Source: Aphis gossypii (taxonomy: Eukaryota; Arthropoda; Insecta; Hemiptera; Aphididae). From it: 64,000 nt of DNA. The stretch covers positions 8,825,213 through 8,889,212 of the forward strand of contig NC_065531.1 in the NCBI RefSeq assembly GCF_020184175.1, given 5' to 3'. The position numbers and the translations under genes are program-made. Every line of letters begins with the position of its first letter. The first letter of the stretch is position 1. Shown here piece after piece: positions 39,411 through 53,270 of the stretch. The notes under the pieces are model-generated. The model made no database searches. It saw only the letters and a program-made list of their open reading frames with translations, and was not told the DNA's origin.

Positions 39411-42082
39411 CCATCCACTTATAGTACATAAATACATACTATTTACTTATAATTATTATAACTAATATTGTATTCATTTATTTATATTTATTCGTATGTG
39501 TATTGTGAATTGTTACTATAACACCAATACCATATCATATGTAAAACAACATAATATGCATAAAGTGGTAAAAAATAAATGTACAGATACATTATCTTAC
39601 TATGGTAGTCACATCTTACTAAATATTAATTATTGATTATTTCTTGTCAAACAACCCAAACAATTGAAGTAATTATTATAAGACTTAGAATCGACAAAAA
39701 AAAAAAAAAAATACCATACAACTTATTTACGACAAATAAAGTCGTCTCAATATACATCTAGTTTAGTGTTTGTTACCATTATATACATATGAATGAAAAG
39801 ATTCAAATTTTTTTTAATCATTGATCTAATCACTAAGTTGAAGCTATGACTTCATATATACTACTATAAAATTAATTATCAAGTACAACCTACTCTACAA
39901 TCTATAATATCCTATCAAAACGTTTATATTATTATCGATTTATCGTGACCATGTTACAATGTAGTTCATTGATGAAGTAAATATTAGCCAGTATCAAATG
40001 TTGCTGAGAATACCATTTTAGGTAATAAAAATCATTGAAACAATTATTATCAAAACTGGAATTCAACACGATTCAGTATATCATCTACAGAAATAAAAGA
40101 GTATTATACTGATATCAATAAATATTTTGTCACTAAAATGTGTATGTGTTACTGTTTTATAAGCTCATTTTAATTTTTGTTTTGTTTTGTTTCAAATAAC
40201 TATAATATATTTTTTTTATTTATGTCTTGTAATACACAGTATAAATATGTTATAAACCCATATGAATTTTAAAAAAAGTTTCTAGCTAATTAAAAACTGA
40301 TACTTGTTCAATTATAACGTAGTACCCGTGTACAATAAAACATGTCCATAATTGACACCTCTGAACATGATTTTTGCTGTATCGTCAATTTTTTAATTAT
40401 TTTGTGATTTAAAATGTGTTGTTTTTTTATTTTTTTAACGTATATTATGTGGGATATGTATGTGTATGATTCATACAAGAATTATTTCCAAAATAAATTT
40501 TTTGATTTATATTGTTTTCAAAAAATAATTAAATTTCATTCCACAAGTTACAGTTATACAGCGAATATCATGATTTTGGAAAAATTGTGTTAAATAAGCA
40601 ATAATATAAGTACATTATTTACGTAAAATAATGACTATTATATTCATTTTAAATTATTTCAAATATTTTTTATAACTATTTGGTTTTCAAAATATTTTTA
40701 CAGAATTTATAACATAAGTTACGGTCACACATTTAACTAACACTTATTCTTATTTATTTATTATTGCATATGTCTCACTAAATACTATTAGAATAGGAGA
40801 GTATTAAAAACTACGTAATGATTTGGTTTTATAATTTGTGTTATAATAATAATTATAGTAAAAAAGTATACCAATACCAAAAGTTTGTTTATAGGCATAT
40901 AAGGTTTTTTATGGTATAAATAAATTGTGTTATCTCTTTAAAACTATACACGATATACTAAAATGTACAGTTTAGTTTCTTTTTTTATATAGTGTTTAAG
41001 GTCTACACTTTAATAGTTAAGGTAATGTTAAAATTACGGTTGAATATTTTATTTTACTTAAAATTTGTTTTCATATTTTATTTGTTATACATAATAAAAA
41101 AAAAACATTTTAACCCGCAATTGTTATTTTTTTCAAAATATAAAAAAAAAACAACATAATTATTAGATGTTGTTGATATTTAGTTTTTAGTCTTATTTTG
41201 TTCACATTGGTTCAAGAAAAAAACTATTGAAGTTTAATACTGTGATAAGGTTTTCCTATAATATATTGCTTTTTCACTTTAATTAACTCTTAAAATAAAT
41301 TATATACTTACCGTTATTTTTTAACAACTAATTTTGATTCATTTACCCAATGTCATAAAAATATGTCGCTTAAATTTTGTACAAATAGATGCATTTGAAA
41401 TGAATTGTCTTGATCTTTCAGTGACAGTCGACACTGTGAATCGCTTGCAAGACGATAATACGACTTGCATAGTATAATAATATTTATTATGTAACATTGC
41501 TTTACGTGTATTACAGCGTTTATACTGCGCATGGTGCCATACTTAAGCTCACTTGATGAGAACACCCGTTTTTACAGTTTCAAATATCATATAGTGTTCA
41601 GTGTATTATTATACAGACAGACGGTTTGAACCATGTCACCTTTACATGCATAATTCATCATTGTTATGCGATCTGCCTGACGAAGTGCATACAAGCTTGT
41701 TATTATTGCAGTTGTGTGGTTTATAACGGTGACAATCACATGGTCATTTCCCACGCACTGGGAGTTGGGAGTTGTATGAATATTATTCTGATCGAAACTA
41801 TTATAATATTATGTAAATTAACTATATTTATTGTACAGGAACGTATTCCAATATGATACAATATAATATCGTTATCAGAGATGCGTATTTTTCAATTGAT
41901 TTAATGTTATATTAGGTATGCAGAAGCACTCTTGTATTACATATCATGGTTTTTTTTTCTGACGTTTCGTTTGTAAAAAATGAATATTGATTGTTCAATT
42001 GTATTTGAATATCCGAAAAAAAAGTAATAAAATTAACCAATATATTGTGCATGTGCAAGTACAAATACTTTTTTACAAATAT
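39411..42082. other. AT-rich stretch with one less AT-rich patch
   Basis: The patch at about 41390-41780 carries frames of 70 (minus, 41353-41565) and 76 codons (plus, 41626-41856) with no recognisable domain. The rest is plain AT-rich with A/T runs. Confidence 0.45.
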
Positions 42083-42119
42083 CACACACACACACACGCA
42101 CACACACACACACACACAC
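42083..42119. repeat. (CA)n microsatellite
   Basis: A 37-bp CA run with a single CACG interruption. It creates artefactual repeat peptides on both strands (Thr-His one way, Cys-Val the other) inside frames 41987-42190 and 41912-42223. Confidence 0.95.
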
Positions 42120-44650
42120 GTTTTTATCACGAGGTGTTTAAAAAGTCCACAAACATGTTTCAGACACATCATAAACATATGCATAGATAAGTAATTTTCA
42201 CCGTACTGAAAATAATTTACCATCGTGTCTGTAAATAAATAAAATCCGATAACTGAACTTTTTTATTTACGAACAAACAAATTACATGGCACGCTATTAT
42301 CGTTTTGCACGCGATTCCGTCGTACGTCGGAAATAATTGGAGGACAGTCGTGTAACTTGTTGGATTCCGGTAGTTTTCATTTTATAGATTGCATTGTTAT
42401 CGAAGAGGATAAGGCTAGATGGATTATGTCATATGTCTGTACTGTATGTATGTGATTGTATTTAACATGCCACCATAATAATAGCTGGGTATTTCAAGTT
42501 AATGTCAAACAGAGAAACACATTATTAAGAGTACCTAAATAATATTATATTAAAATACCTTGACAATCGTTTTAACTACAGTTATTATAATTTTATATTT
42601 TTTCTTCAGAATACTAACAATATCAAACAATATTAAAACTTAAAAATGATATGTAAATTATTTAAGTAATATTTTCTACTTAAACTATACGAATGTTATT
42701 ACTATACAAAAAATGTAATTACATTTTTACTTAATATGATTGAATAATTTATTAACAACTGGTTTTATATTTTATAAAAACAGATTTCACTCATTGTATT
42801 ATAGATTTTAAAAAAGATATAGTTTAATACTTATTTTGTATTTAATTGTATAAAATCATTTTAATCATTGTACAGTGTACATGTAAGATAATATAATTTT
42901 AAATGTAAAATATTGATGTGATTAATGAAAAATATACTATTCTATATTTCCTATATTATAGTATTTGTTTTATAATATTATTATACTAATACATAAAATA
43001 GAAAAAAAAATTTGAAAGTTAAAAAAAAATAAAACAAGAAACTTTATATAATTAATAATTATATTGTAGTTTATGTTTACAATTTAATTAATTCACAATT
43101 TTAATAAAGCAAAATATATTTTATTAACGTTATTAATTGTGTTTTTAATGTTTGTTCGATTGTTTAATTTTTTTTTGATTACACTTACGTGCAATTTTAT
43201 AATGTACAATTGCATAATAGTAGTAAATGTTGGTTTTAAGATTAATGATTCTTAAGTTAGTTGATTGAACAAAAAAATAGAAATCCCTCTAAAGCCGTTT
43301 TATTATTATTTTGTTCATAATTATTAAATGTGTATTGTATATTTGTATGGTATGTTAACCATGACTACGAATTGGTTTATTCCTTTATTGAGTCAAGGTT
43401 TCCAAAACATTCCCTAGCTTCTTTTTGAAGTTACCCACATTTAATGAGTTATAAAATGAATATTTTGATAACATTTATTTAATTTAATAAGAGATAACTG
43501 TAGTGATAATTCACAATAAATATAATCAATAATAAGGCAGTGTGAGATATTGTATTTTAACTATTTTGTTTTTTTTGTTTATAACTAGTCTTATAATATC
43601 AAATTATTTTCTGTGCACCTTATTAGAAAGTACAAAACATTTTTTTTGTAATTATATACAATAATAATAGATTTGTTGGTTCTGATTTTGAGATTGGTAT
43701 GTTGGTATGGAAATAAAGTCAAACGTCATCGTTCTTTGTGATAATTTATAGATGCTATTAACATATTATTATTCCATCGAATATTTCCAAAAACCAAATT
43801 GTTTAATCGAGAGAAATAACCGTATGTATAGCTGTTATCAAGCCACATTGAATTATGTGTTACTATTTCGGGTCTTGGATGCTGTACCAATTTTAGTGTC
43901 CATAATATAACAATAAATTTAACAATAGTATGATATGACTACCTAACAGATTTATTATTATATTTACCACGAACAATATATTGTCTTGTTTTCTGATCGG
44001 GTTAAATTAATAAAATTCATTCTTACAAAATACATGCACTAGTCTCTACACACCATTTGATGGTCTGCGTATTGATCGGGGCTGTAAAAAAAAAAACACT
44101 AACCAAACAAATATTTTATAGTTTGAAAAACTATAATACATAATGTTATACGATAATAGTTATAGCATATCATAGTCCGCAAAACCTCGTGGTAAACTTT
44201 ATCGAACCACGATGTTATGATACGCGTATTAATTTACGTATGAAATTTCGATGGAGTTGTTTCGTAACATTAAGGTATGTAATAAAATATAGTAATAATT
44301 CAGTCTGATAATCTCAGGATAAACTTTTGGACACATTCGCAATACAATGACACTATAATCCCATCAATGCTAAATGAAATAATAAACCTGCTAAACCTTA
44401 ATAAATCAGTTTAAATATTCACTTGACCGTAGTTCAGTTTCAGACTTGTCTTGTTTGTACTCACCTTATACTATGGTTACCCAACTACACTTATTTCATA
44501 CTACGCTTCAAAAGATTTCCAAGACCAAAGTACGATTAAATAAAATAATAATAGGCAGATATTTTAACCACATATTATGGGTAAAGGTAGAGTTAGGTAC
44601 TGTAGTTTGAACATTAACCAAACAACTTATAATAACTCATGTAGTATTAT
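42120..44650. other. AT-rich stretch with quasi-palindromic island
   Basis: A less AT-rich patch at about 42280-42480 contains TTCCGTCGTACGTCGGAA at 42315-42332, a palindrome at 16 of 18 positions. Another weak patch near 44160-44290 contains CGTGGT...ACCACG, a small stem. Otherwise AT-rich, no gene recognised. Confidence 0.45.
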
Positions 44651-44675
44651 ATTATTATTATTATTATTATTATTA
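44651..44675. repeat. (ATT)n microsatellite
   Basis: About eight ATT units. Confidence 0.95.
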
Positions 44676-47600
44676 TATCATATCAAAATAATGTGTTGTT
44701 CTGTCTCATTTAAGGTTTTATTTAGTCAGGATGAATAATACGAAATTACTTTCGATGTATTGTTTGTTATTAACATAATAATAACAATATAATATGCTAT
44801 ATCCAATACAAGTTTCAAAAACATATAACAAACAATAATAATATTCAAATTTAGTATAATTCAGTTCAGATGATTTATTTATTTAATACATATCTATAAT
44901 GTATACACTACACAAGTTATTATAAAACTGTAACAATTAAATTTTAACTTGTTTCATTAAATTTCATACATTTAAAAAAAGTTTGTTTAACTTTCATTAT
45001 ACACAATATTATATTGTCTGAATTTCTACAATACCATAACTTGGACTAATGCGTGTAGTTTCCGCTTTATGATTTAAATAATGATGAATTGCCGTACTCG
45101 ACCAACAAATGACAAGTTTATATTATCTAGCAACAGATAGCTAAACGATTAAAGATGACATTTTATTGAATATTTATTTTTTTTACTCCATGTTACTCGT
45201 ATTTATTTATTTAAAAACATAAATTATATGACTCAGTTCCAAATCGTCTAAAGAATTCACAACAATTTAATGATTCCAAATCGAATATTATGACAATATA
45301 ACGGTCAAGCGCTGACATCAGCGAATTATATCCTATTCTGTTTTTATTATTGTTTACTATAAGTACGTATACTGTCTAGTTTGTTTTTATGTTTCATTAC
45401 ATGGAACCATTTACAATATTCTTTAATAAGCACTGAATTTTGCATAGACGCAAAAACACACGTATTATAAAAAACATTTTATGGATTGTATGGACCGTCT
45501 GAGAGATTTTGTTTATGCTGATGAATAATTTAATTATAATTAAATACAAATATTTTAAAATATTTGTACCATATATTATAGTAATATAAAAATTATAAGT
45601 ATTTTATTAAATAACAATACTATTGGAAAACTAAGCAATATACAGTTCTAGGCTCAGAAAATCAGTTGCTAACTTTTTAAAGTATGTAATCATGAACATT
45701 ATTTCATTTTTAAATTCAGCATAGTATAATTTATGAAACAGATAATAAAGAAACAATAAACATACACAAATATATTATTTATAATAATAAAAAAATATAT
45801 ATATCTTATTTGTATATTTACTGAAAAATTATTTTTACGCAGATTATACAACTTTATTACTCTAATTATTATAATCTCGTTTTACTGTTTTTTTTTTTTT
45901 TTGTATAATAAACTTTATTTTAAACCAATTTAATATATTATAATAGCTATATTTTATAAAACGAAATGTAAAATATACATTATATTCAGCACTGGATTTA
46001 TGTGGTGGGGAAGAAAGGTCAACGCAACAAGGTAAAACACTGAATTAAAATCTTCAAGCTCGTTTAAAAAAACATATTTTATTATCTTAAAATTAATTTT
46101 ATTTTTTGTCAGTATCTATATATTAATACAACCTATAAGGCATTCAATGTATAGTAATAGATTTAAGACAATTTAATTGGTATTTACAGATTGGATTGTG
46201 AATAACTAAGCAACGTGAATGCATTTTTATTTTAGTTATATTAATTAATGTTATATCATTATAGTCGTCTATTATTTAGCATTCACTAATACTTGAAAGT
46301 ATGAGAAAGTTTACCAAAAACCTCTGTAAACAAAAGTATAATTTTTATTTTTTAATTATGAAATCAATCGAAAAAAATAATTGAATAGCGATTCTTTTTT
46401 TATGATTGGTTAGATTATAAAGTAAGATTATTTCTTTTTTTATTACACAATTTATAAATTAACATTTTTTGATAAATAAGAGTGTATTGAAGTTGAATGA
46501 AGAAGTTTTTCATTGAATGAAATTTAGCGTAGTTATATATAATATATATTTAGTTATTTAGCAAGTACTTAGTAGATCATTGTACAATTTTTGTTTAAGT
46601 GCCTTACTGGATCATCGAGAGTGTTTTGGCTAATTGCGCAGTTGCGAGTGATTTTTTATAGGTTTTTAGACTAAAATAAAATCGTTTATTAAAAATCTTG
46701 TGTACTTTTCAAACGAAATGAATGAATAGATCATTATAAAGTATGCAATTAGATTATTATATGGGACTTTAATGATTTGATGTAGATATATGGATTGGAA
46801 GGTTTGGTTTCGGTATATTATATTAGAGGGTTTAGCTAAGCATCATAAATAAAACTCAGTATCTAGGTTCATAAGGATTTGGCTAGAACTTTGTTTATTA
46901 GTATTTTGTTGGTTAAGGCGTTTTGGGGGTAAGAAATAATCGAAGTTAGCTGGATTTGTTATTTAGGACTAGTCGTTTGTTGCAGATATGAGATTCTTAT
47001 AAATATTTAACTATGTATGCATAAAGAAATAATAAAAATATAGAAATGATTAGACAAAAGAATTACTTTAAATTTTCAATACAACTTACAATATATGAAA
47101 AATTAGGTATTGACATATTTTTTATGACTAATCAAATTTGTAAATTAATTTACTTCAAACATCCTAAAAGTATTTTAGATTATTTCTTTGATACATCTAA
47201 GCTTAAGGTATATGAAGTTTTATTTTTGGTTCTTATGATTGTTTTGATAATAGTGTAGTATATGTTTGTTATATGTATGTGATAAATAGAGTTTTATGCT
47301 TTTTCAATTACCGGCAGTATAATAATATATATTTCCATTTTCCAGCACAATACATTTCAGTTATTGTATTTCAGTAACCCTTTATTATTAAACGTATGAT
47401 AGAGAATACATTGCTATCTCTATGAAATATTAAAATGTTATTAAGGAAATCAATTTATATAATACTGAGATTATAGGTCACGAAATTTTAAACTCTATTA
47501 ACATTCAGGTTCAGGTATAAAAAAATCGAAGAAACATAAGTTCAAAAAATATTTTTAAAAACGTTATCAATAACTTGTTCATATTTAGGTTATACAACAC

Positions 47601-48425
47601 TGGATTGTACTCGCATGCATTTATATTAATATATAATATATATATATATATGTATATAGTACATTGATAATTCTAACATGTTCATAAAAAAAATATATTA
47701 TAAAGTAAATCACTAATTGTTTTGCTTTAGATATAATATGTTCTATGCATGTAAATGTTCTTATACTGTAACTTATTTTCGTCTAATAACAATATTAATA
47801 TCATTATGTTAGTAATGCATTTATATAATAACACAAAACTTCGTCGTATCCATATTTTTATACTATAAGTTTTTAAAATTTTAAAAATATAATTTTTATG
47901 TAGTAAAATAATTTATTTAAATTTTTTATAAAATTAAGAATTTGGTATAACGGTTATCTCAATCTCATACTTATTCTCGCTTATTATTCCGCTGTAGAAG
48001 CTTCAGATTTTTTTCAATCAATTGTTAATGCAAGTCATTTTTATGATTTGATCGATAATTAATTTAATTATTTTGCAATTTTCTATCAACATTTGTTAGA
48101 TGCATAAACTACTCCAATACAACTAAAAACAAGAAATGGCATAACTCAATTATTAGTTTTTCTAAAACTTTAACAAAACCCTGCCAACTTTGCACAATAG
48201 AACAAGGCTTTTACGATTTCTAAATGTACTTTTCTAGAAACTTAATTACCAGTAGACATTTTCGGTATACTTAATAAAAATAAAGATAAAGTAACGAGAT
48301 AATTTATTTAATTTTAAAAGGAAACACTATGTACTATTGAAAATGTTAAGTTCATTTCATATAGGTACCTAATAACAATGTAGTATTCATTAAAAATACT
48401 AGTATTTATAATTAACGATATTACA
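44676..48425. other. AT-rich non-coding stretch
   Basis: Includes a perfect 24-bp palindrome (45545-45568), a T-run near 45888-45902 and an AT run near 47630-47658. From about 46590 to 47260 the sequence is slightly G-richer on the plus strand. It holds a 70-codon frame (47046-47258), Lys/Ile/Phe-rich with a hydrophobic C-terminal end. I do not recognise it. A very old retrotransposon remnant is possible but not shown. Confidence 0.4.
45545..45568. repeat. 24-bp perfect palindrome
   Basis: TACAAATATTTT joined to its exact complement with no spacer. It is not a simple dinucleotide run, so it is less likely to arise by slippage. It could form a cruciform or be a symmetric binding site. Confidence 0.9.
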
Positions 48426-48594
48426 TATACTGAGTGCGCTGAGAGAGCGCAAGTCGGCGGCGACCAAATTCGGTTTTACTGCGCATTTCCAAACGTCACT
48501 CTGCCTTAGGGAAACCAGTTTTGATAGCAGGGAAATACAGGAGGATGCGCAGAACTTGATAGCCGACTTGCACTCTTTCGGCCCACTCAGTATA
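48426..48594. mobile_element. Short MITE with ~33-bp terminal inverted repeats
   Basis: The left end TATACTGAGTG...GAG..GCAAGTCGGC (48426-48458) and the right end (48562-48594) are inverted copies with about five mismatches. The 169-bp unit is GC-richer than its surroundings and has no coding capacity. The 68-codon minus frame across it (48399-48605) is a composition artefact. Both ends finish in TATA, so the target duplication may be TA (Tc1/mariner style) or TATA/TWA, and the boundary is ambiguous by two or three bases. It is unrelated in sequence to the hAT-type elements at 38.7 and 56.3 kb. Confidence 0.8.
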
Positions 48595-49618
48595 GGTATT
48601 ACCATTATTTAGTTGACTATATTTAAATAAAGTATAGTATTTATAAGTGTATCATTATTGCCTACCTTAATTTTTTCAAACTATGTCTGGTCACATTGTA
48701 TAAAATAATTGTATTATTTTGTTTTATAGAATTACCTAATAATATTATAACTACAACAATATATTTTATATATCCATATTGTTATTATTTTTTTTCCCTT
48801 ATTTAAATTAAGTATTGATTTAGTCATAACTGAATCTTGCAGTTAATGTACCTAGTACCTACTTCATAAATAAATATGTGATTATCTGTAAATACAAAAT
48901 TAGATCACCTTTAAAAAATATTTTTGGTAAACCTCTTGTATAATATTTACACTATAGATTCATATTTATTTTTACAGTATAATGTAAGCTAGTTAGCACT
49001 TTTATGTTTCAAATACGTATAAAAAAAAAAAAAATGTGTTCATAATCTATTAATATTTACAGTTGTAACTAAAATATATAACTGTGAAAAGAACGTAACA
49101 GATTTATTATTCTACTCACATTTTTTATTAGTTACTTTAATAAATTAATCACTGTGCCCATTTATATTATGTAACAAAGGTGCATTTATTTTTCAAACAA
49201 AATAAAAATGTTTAATTCAATATTTTTCATAAAATTGTTATGAATTGAATATTTTAATCACAATATGCTTTTTGTGCGTACAAGCACGTAAAAAAGGTAT
49301 AGTACTATTTTAAATTTCGTAAGATATTGATAGTTATGATTATGGTTAAATATTTAATGTTTCTTATAGATCAGGAAATTAATATAATAGTATCTAGTGC
49401 CAAATGAATATCTCTTAAATGAACAAAGTACATCAAAATTATTATTATTCGTTATTTTTTGAACCAATACAACTTAATATTTTATCACAAACTATATATC
49501 TAGTATAATATAAATAATTTGTTGATTATTTTCTAGTATTTGAAACGTTAAAAAAAAGAAATTTTGTTCCAAGTATTATATTTTTCAAATCATCATATTC
49601 CTTCCTTTGATTCATTTT
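48595..49618. other. AT-rich non-coding stretch
   Basis: Plain AT-rich sequence with an A-run near 49021-49034. Nothing recognised. Confidence 0.5.
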
Positions 49619-49948
49619 CTATGATTCAATTTCAATTGCGTAAGACATAGCATTAGTTCCACTCTGGTAGTATAATGATTGGACAATGTTTTCGCACTTA
49701 AATCCGGAAGCATTTTTAACGAGGTGCGTGTTGACATCTCTCGCAAATGATTGTGTGCCAAGGGCGTTGCCACCTTAGTCATTGAAACACCATAGAACCG
49801 TCATTATACCTACTTTAGTACCACCACCAATAATATTTCAACAAATATTGTGAAAGGGACCATTTAAATTACAATGGTTTTAAGCGGCCATCAAAAACAA
49901 ATTTAACCAAGTTCCAACAACGACACGCTTAGCATTAAAGAGGTATAA
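49619..49948 (-). pseudogene. Unidentified coding relic
   Basis: On the minus strand one frame of 110 codons (49948 down to a TAG at 49619-49621) has only three internal stops. About 9-10 would be expected in random sequence with this window's average composition; the block itself is GC-richer, which weakens the statistic. The peptide has balanced, protein-like composition: VVVGTWLNLFLMAA, then NGPFHNIC, then IIGGGTKVGIMTVLWCF, then GGNALGTQSFARDVNTHLVK, then GFKCENIVQSLYYQSGTNAM and SYAIEIES before the stop. Gly-rich turns, several Cys and Trp, and sharp composition edges argue for a once-translated C-terminal end of a protein. I do not recognise the family. Possibilities are a transposon or viral-derived protein, a processed pseudogene, or an internal exon. 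Confidence 0.45.
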
Positions 49949-52499
49949 CTTATAATACGATTTTAGAAAATAGGTAGTCCGTGATATGATTTTATGACCA
50001 GATATAAAACTATACTATAATATTATTATCATTTATATAGATCTATGTATTTTTATATTTTAAAAACTGACAAAAAACTTAGCACATAAAAAATTAATGA
50101 TAAAAGTGAATTAATGAAATTTAAAAATTTAATTTTTTTATTAATTTTTAAAGGATGTAATGTAAAAATTATGTAAGAAAAAAATTTTACATATAGCATT
50201 TTATTTTTTACCATGAAATGTTTATTTTTACGGTACTATTTTGTAGTTGAAGAATGTTATTAGTTTTTTATAGATTCCAATATTTTTTCATTAAAAAAAT
50301 TATATTAGTCTGTCTAATTAAACTCTTTGTTATAGTGTGGTGGTTGTGTGATATTTTCCGCCATATTTAGTATTCTGTGTGGGTACTGCCTTCCTATTTT
50401 ATTACACCAATCATACATTTAAAAATTAAAAACTCAATCAGTACTTTTTTTTAAACCTTTTTCAATATAAAATGATACTAAATACTAAAAACTTTACTTT
50501 ACGACTACATTTGTTTAATTAAAATTTTCGATACCAATCATTTTTAGTAAAAAAAATAAAACAAAATAAAAATTATATCCTGTGTTGTCATGAAACAAAT
50601 TACTTTTCAGGTTATATCCTATGTTTAACTCAAATTATTATAATTTAATATTATCTTTTTATAATAAGTTATTTTTTATTTTCAGATTCTATTCACTGTA
50701 CTTTATACACAATACAGTTATACATGGATATTATTATATGTGTATATAAATCTATTGATGGAAATAGTGCGTTGAGATTTGAAATAGGTATCTAAAATAC
50801 AGTACTCAAAATGGACAAGCTTACTACATTTTTTTTCTTCTTTATTTTAATAGGTTTAAGTTAAACAAGTTAAAGAGGAAAAAAGTAACTTGTATTTTCT
50901 TTTTATTAACAAAATAATTTAAGTTTTTATTAAAGAAAAAATTGTATAATAGTATAATGTAATAAATACTTACAATAAAAATATATTAGTAGGAAAAATA
51001 TTAGAAATAATACAGAAAAATGGAGACTATCCAATGATAGAACTCTTATTAACTAAATACATATAAGTTGATTTTTTATTAGTGAAATTTTAATTAAACA
51101 TAGCGCCAAAGTCAAATCTAGTTATGTGTCAGTTTTATTGATGAGATATTTGAAATTAATGAATTTGAATGAGATTGTAATGTGCTATTGACATTTAAAT
51201 AAAATAGTATGCTATGTTGTTTTTATCTCTAAGTACTAGTACATTCAAAAAATATGAAGTAGATCAAGTAACTCATTATATAGCTTGGTTAAAAGTAACT
51301 TAAATTTAATATATTTTGTTAATGCACAACTTTTATTTTAAGTTCTATGTCATATTAGTTACGTTAATTTTTAAAATTACTGACATAACACATTCGATAC
51401 ATTCTTTTAGCTATTTTATATTAAAAAATCTTATAATATCATAAAATATAGATTTATTTAAATTTTAAATATGATGATTCTTTATAATAAAATTATTATT
51501 TTGTATACATAGATATGTATCACATATAAATGGTAGAACAGGACGTGCTCTGTAATAGTTTCATGTAAAATGAAAAAAAAATAGTCAATGGATTATGTTA
51601 ATTCAAAGAAACCATCTTTCAATTTCCTCATTAGTTTCTCCAAATTTGCGAAATAATAAACAACATAAATTGTAAATATTATAAAAAAAAGTGAAAGGTA
51701 AAATATATTATCAAAATCACGACCAATCTGCATGAAAGTGAATAATTCTATTATCTTTGCTTTATAAGCCATCCGGTTATTATTATTTTATTTTTCAAAT
51801 TATATCTCACTAGTATAGTATCAACAATAATACGAGTGTGTACATTTTCAGGAGTATTACTAATGATATATTAATATTGGCAGTTTTTAGTGATTATTGA
51901 TATATACCAATGATTTTGGTAAATGCTTTCAATGTTTAAAAATATCTTAGAATGAAAATTTATCAAAGTTAGTTGACATGCAAAATAGTTATTTAGAGAC
52001 TGTTGACATACAAAAAAATGCCATACATTTAAAATTATTTTGTATTAATAATTAATTAGAGATATAAATAGATTTAGATAAATAAATTACAAATTAATAA
52101 ATAACGTATATAACTTCGGCTAAAACATCCTCGGTCGATATCTATAACACGCATTCAAGTAGTATCACCCACACAAGCATTCAGATATTTTTAGTTGGAA
52201 AATCCAAGCATTAAATTAGCTTGAATTAAAAATCATATTTAGTCCTATTTCTCTATTCTTAGTTGCATTTTGATCCTTTTGATTTTTAAAAATAAAATAC
52301 TTGTTTAAATTAACTGTTTAATACATTTTATTTTTAATGAAATTCCGTTTCACTAAGCTTAACATAAATATCAATAATGACGGAGGTATATTCAGCAATG
52401 GTAAGTTAAAAAGTCGAATTTTCACGTATTGAATTTATTATCTCGTGTAATAATATTAACAGCAGCTGGGAATTATACATCATCTCAAACACAGATTAG
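49949..52499. other. AT-rich non-coding stretch
   Basis: No recognisable gene. Frequent A/T runs throughout. Confidence 0.5.
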
Positions 52500-53270
52500 A
52501 AGTTCTGAAAGATTTTGATAGAGCGATAACGCCTTAGTTTTATCGAAAATATCTTATAGTTTACACATCACGCTCCGAGTATGGTCAATATTTACCGAAC
52601 TCTAATTGTAAGTAATCACCGGTGTATAAATGCGTAAAAACCATTTTGGCAACATTTGCTACGATATTTGGTGTATTTCGGTATACTCGTATACTGGTAA
52701 CTGCCAACATTCAACTACTGCGATCATATCCTACCTTAACATATAATGTATTGTTCGACGAGCTATTTACTTTTTCTTTTCTTTTTGTTAAGAATCGTAA
52801 GACTAAATTGGTATTTAAACTCACGGAATTCTCAGACTATAAAACCCCGCCACGGGTACGGCGTTTTATTGAAAGTCCGTGAAAGTTTTATCGTGAATTA
52901 TATATATGAACGCCGTACTCTCGTGTAGGTTGGTACATATTTAACATTAATACTTATACATTAATAAAATACGGATGACGGGACAATGCCATTCCAAATT
53001 CTTAATCGTATCGTACAATAAAGTCGTCAACTATACTTAACATCCAACTCTTTGGGCATCGATGCAAGAATGCCAGACAATCGTGCTTTTCGAAAAATCT
53101 AATACGTCTCTATATCTAAACGTTTTGCATTGTGGACCGCCGCAATGTTCTTGTATTATAACAACGATAAAGTCATTAAACCAAAGATATACCGCTCTCG
53201 TTCAGAATGCGTCTGAATTTTCCTCGGTTAACATCGAACATTTTCGTTGACGATATTAATATAAACTATA
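52500..53270. other. Less AT-rich island with TATA-like motif
   Basis: Frames of 86 (52622-52882), 60 (52746-52928) and 62 codons (53062-53250), all plus strand, fall in this island. None shows a recognisable domain. CTATAAAAC near 52836-52844 is a good TATA word, followed about 30 bp later by ordinary sequence without an arthropod initiator consensus. The island is a candidate exon or regulatory element, with nothing more specific visible. Confidence 0.3.

Noticed and set aside
41912..42223. Open frames of 67 and 103 codons on both strands across the CA repeat
   Set aside because: They are kept open by the (CA)n microsatellite, giving Thr-His or Cys-Val repeats. No domain or coding signal lies outside it.
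46590..47260. Possible old retrotransposon remnant with a 70-codon frame
   Set aside because: Block matches to reverse-transcriptase regions were vague and not in a convincing order.
48399..48605. 68-codon minus-strand frame
   Set aside because: It spans the MITE at 48426-48594 and reflects its higher GC content rather than a gene.
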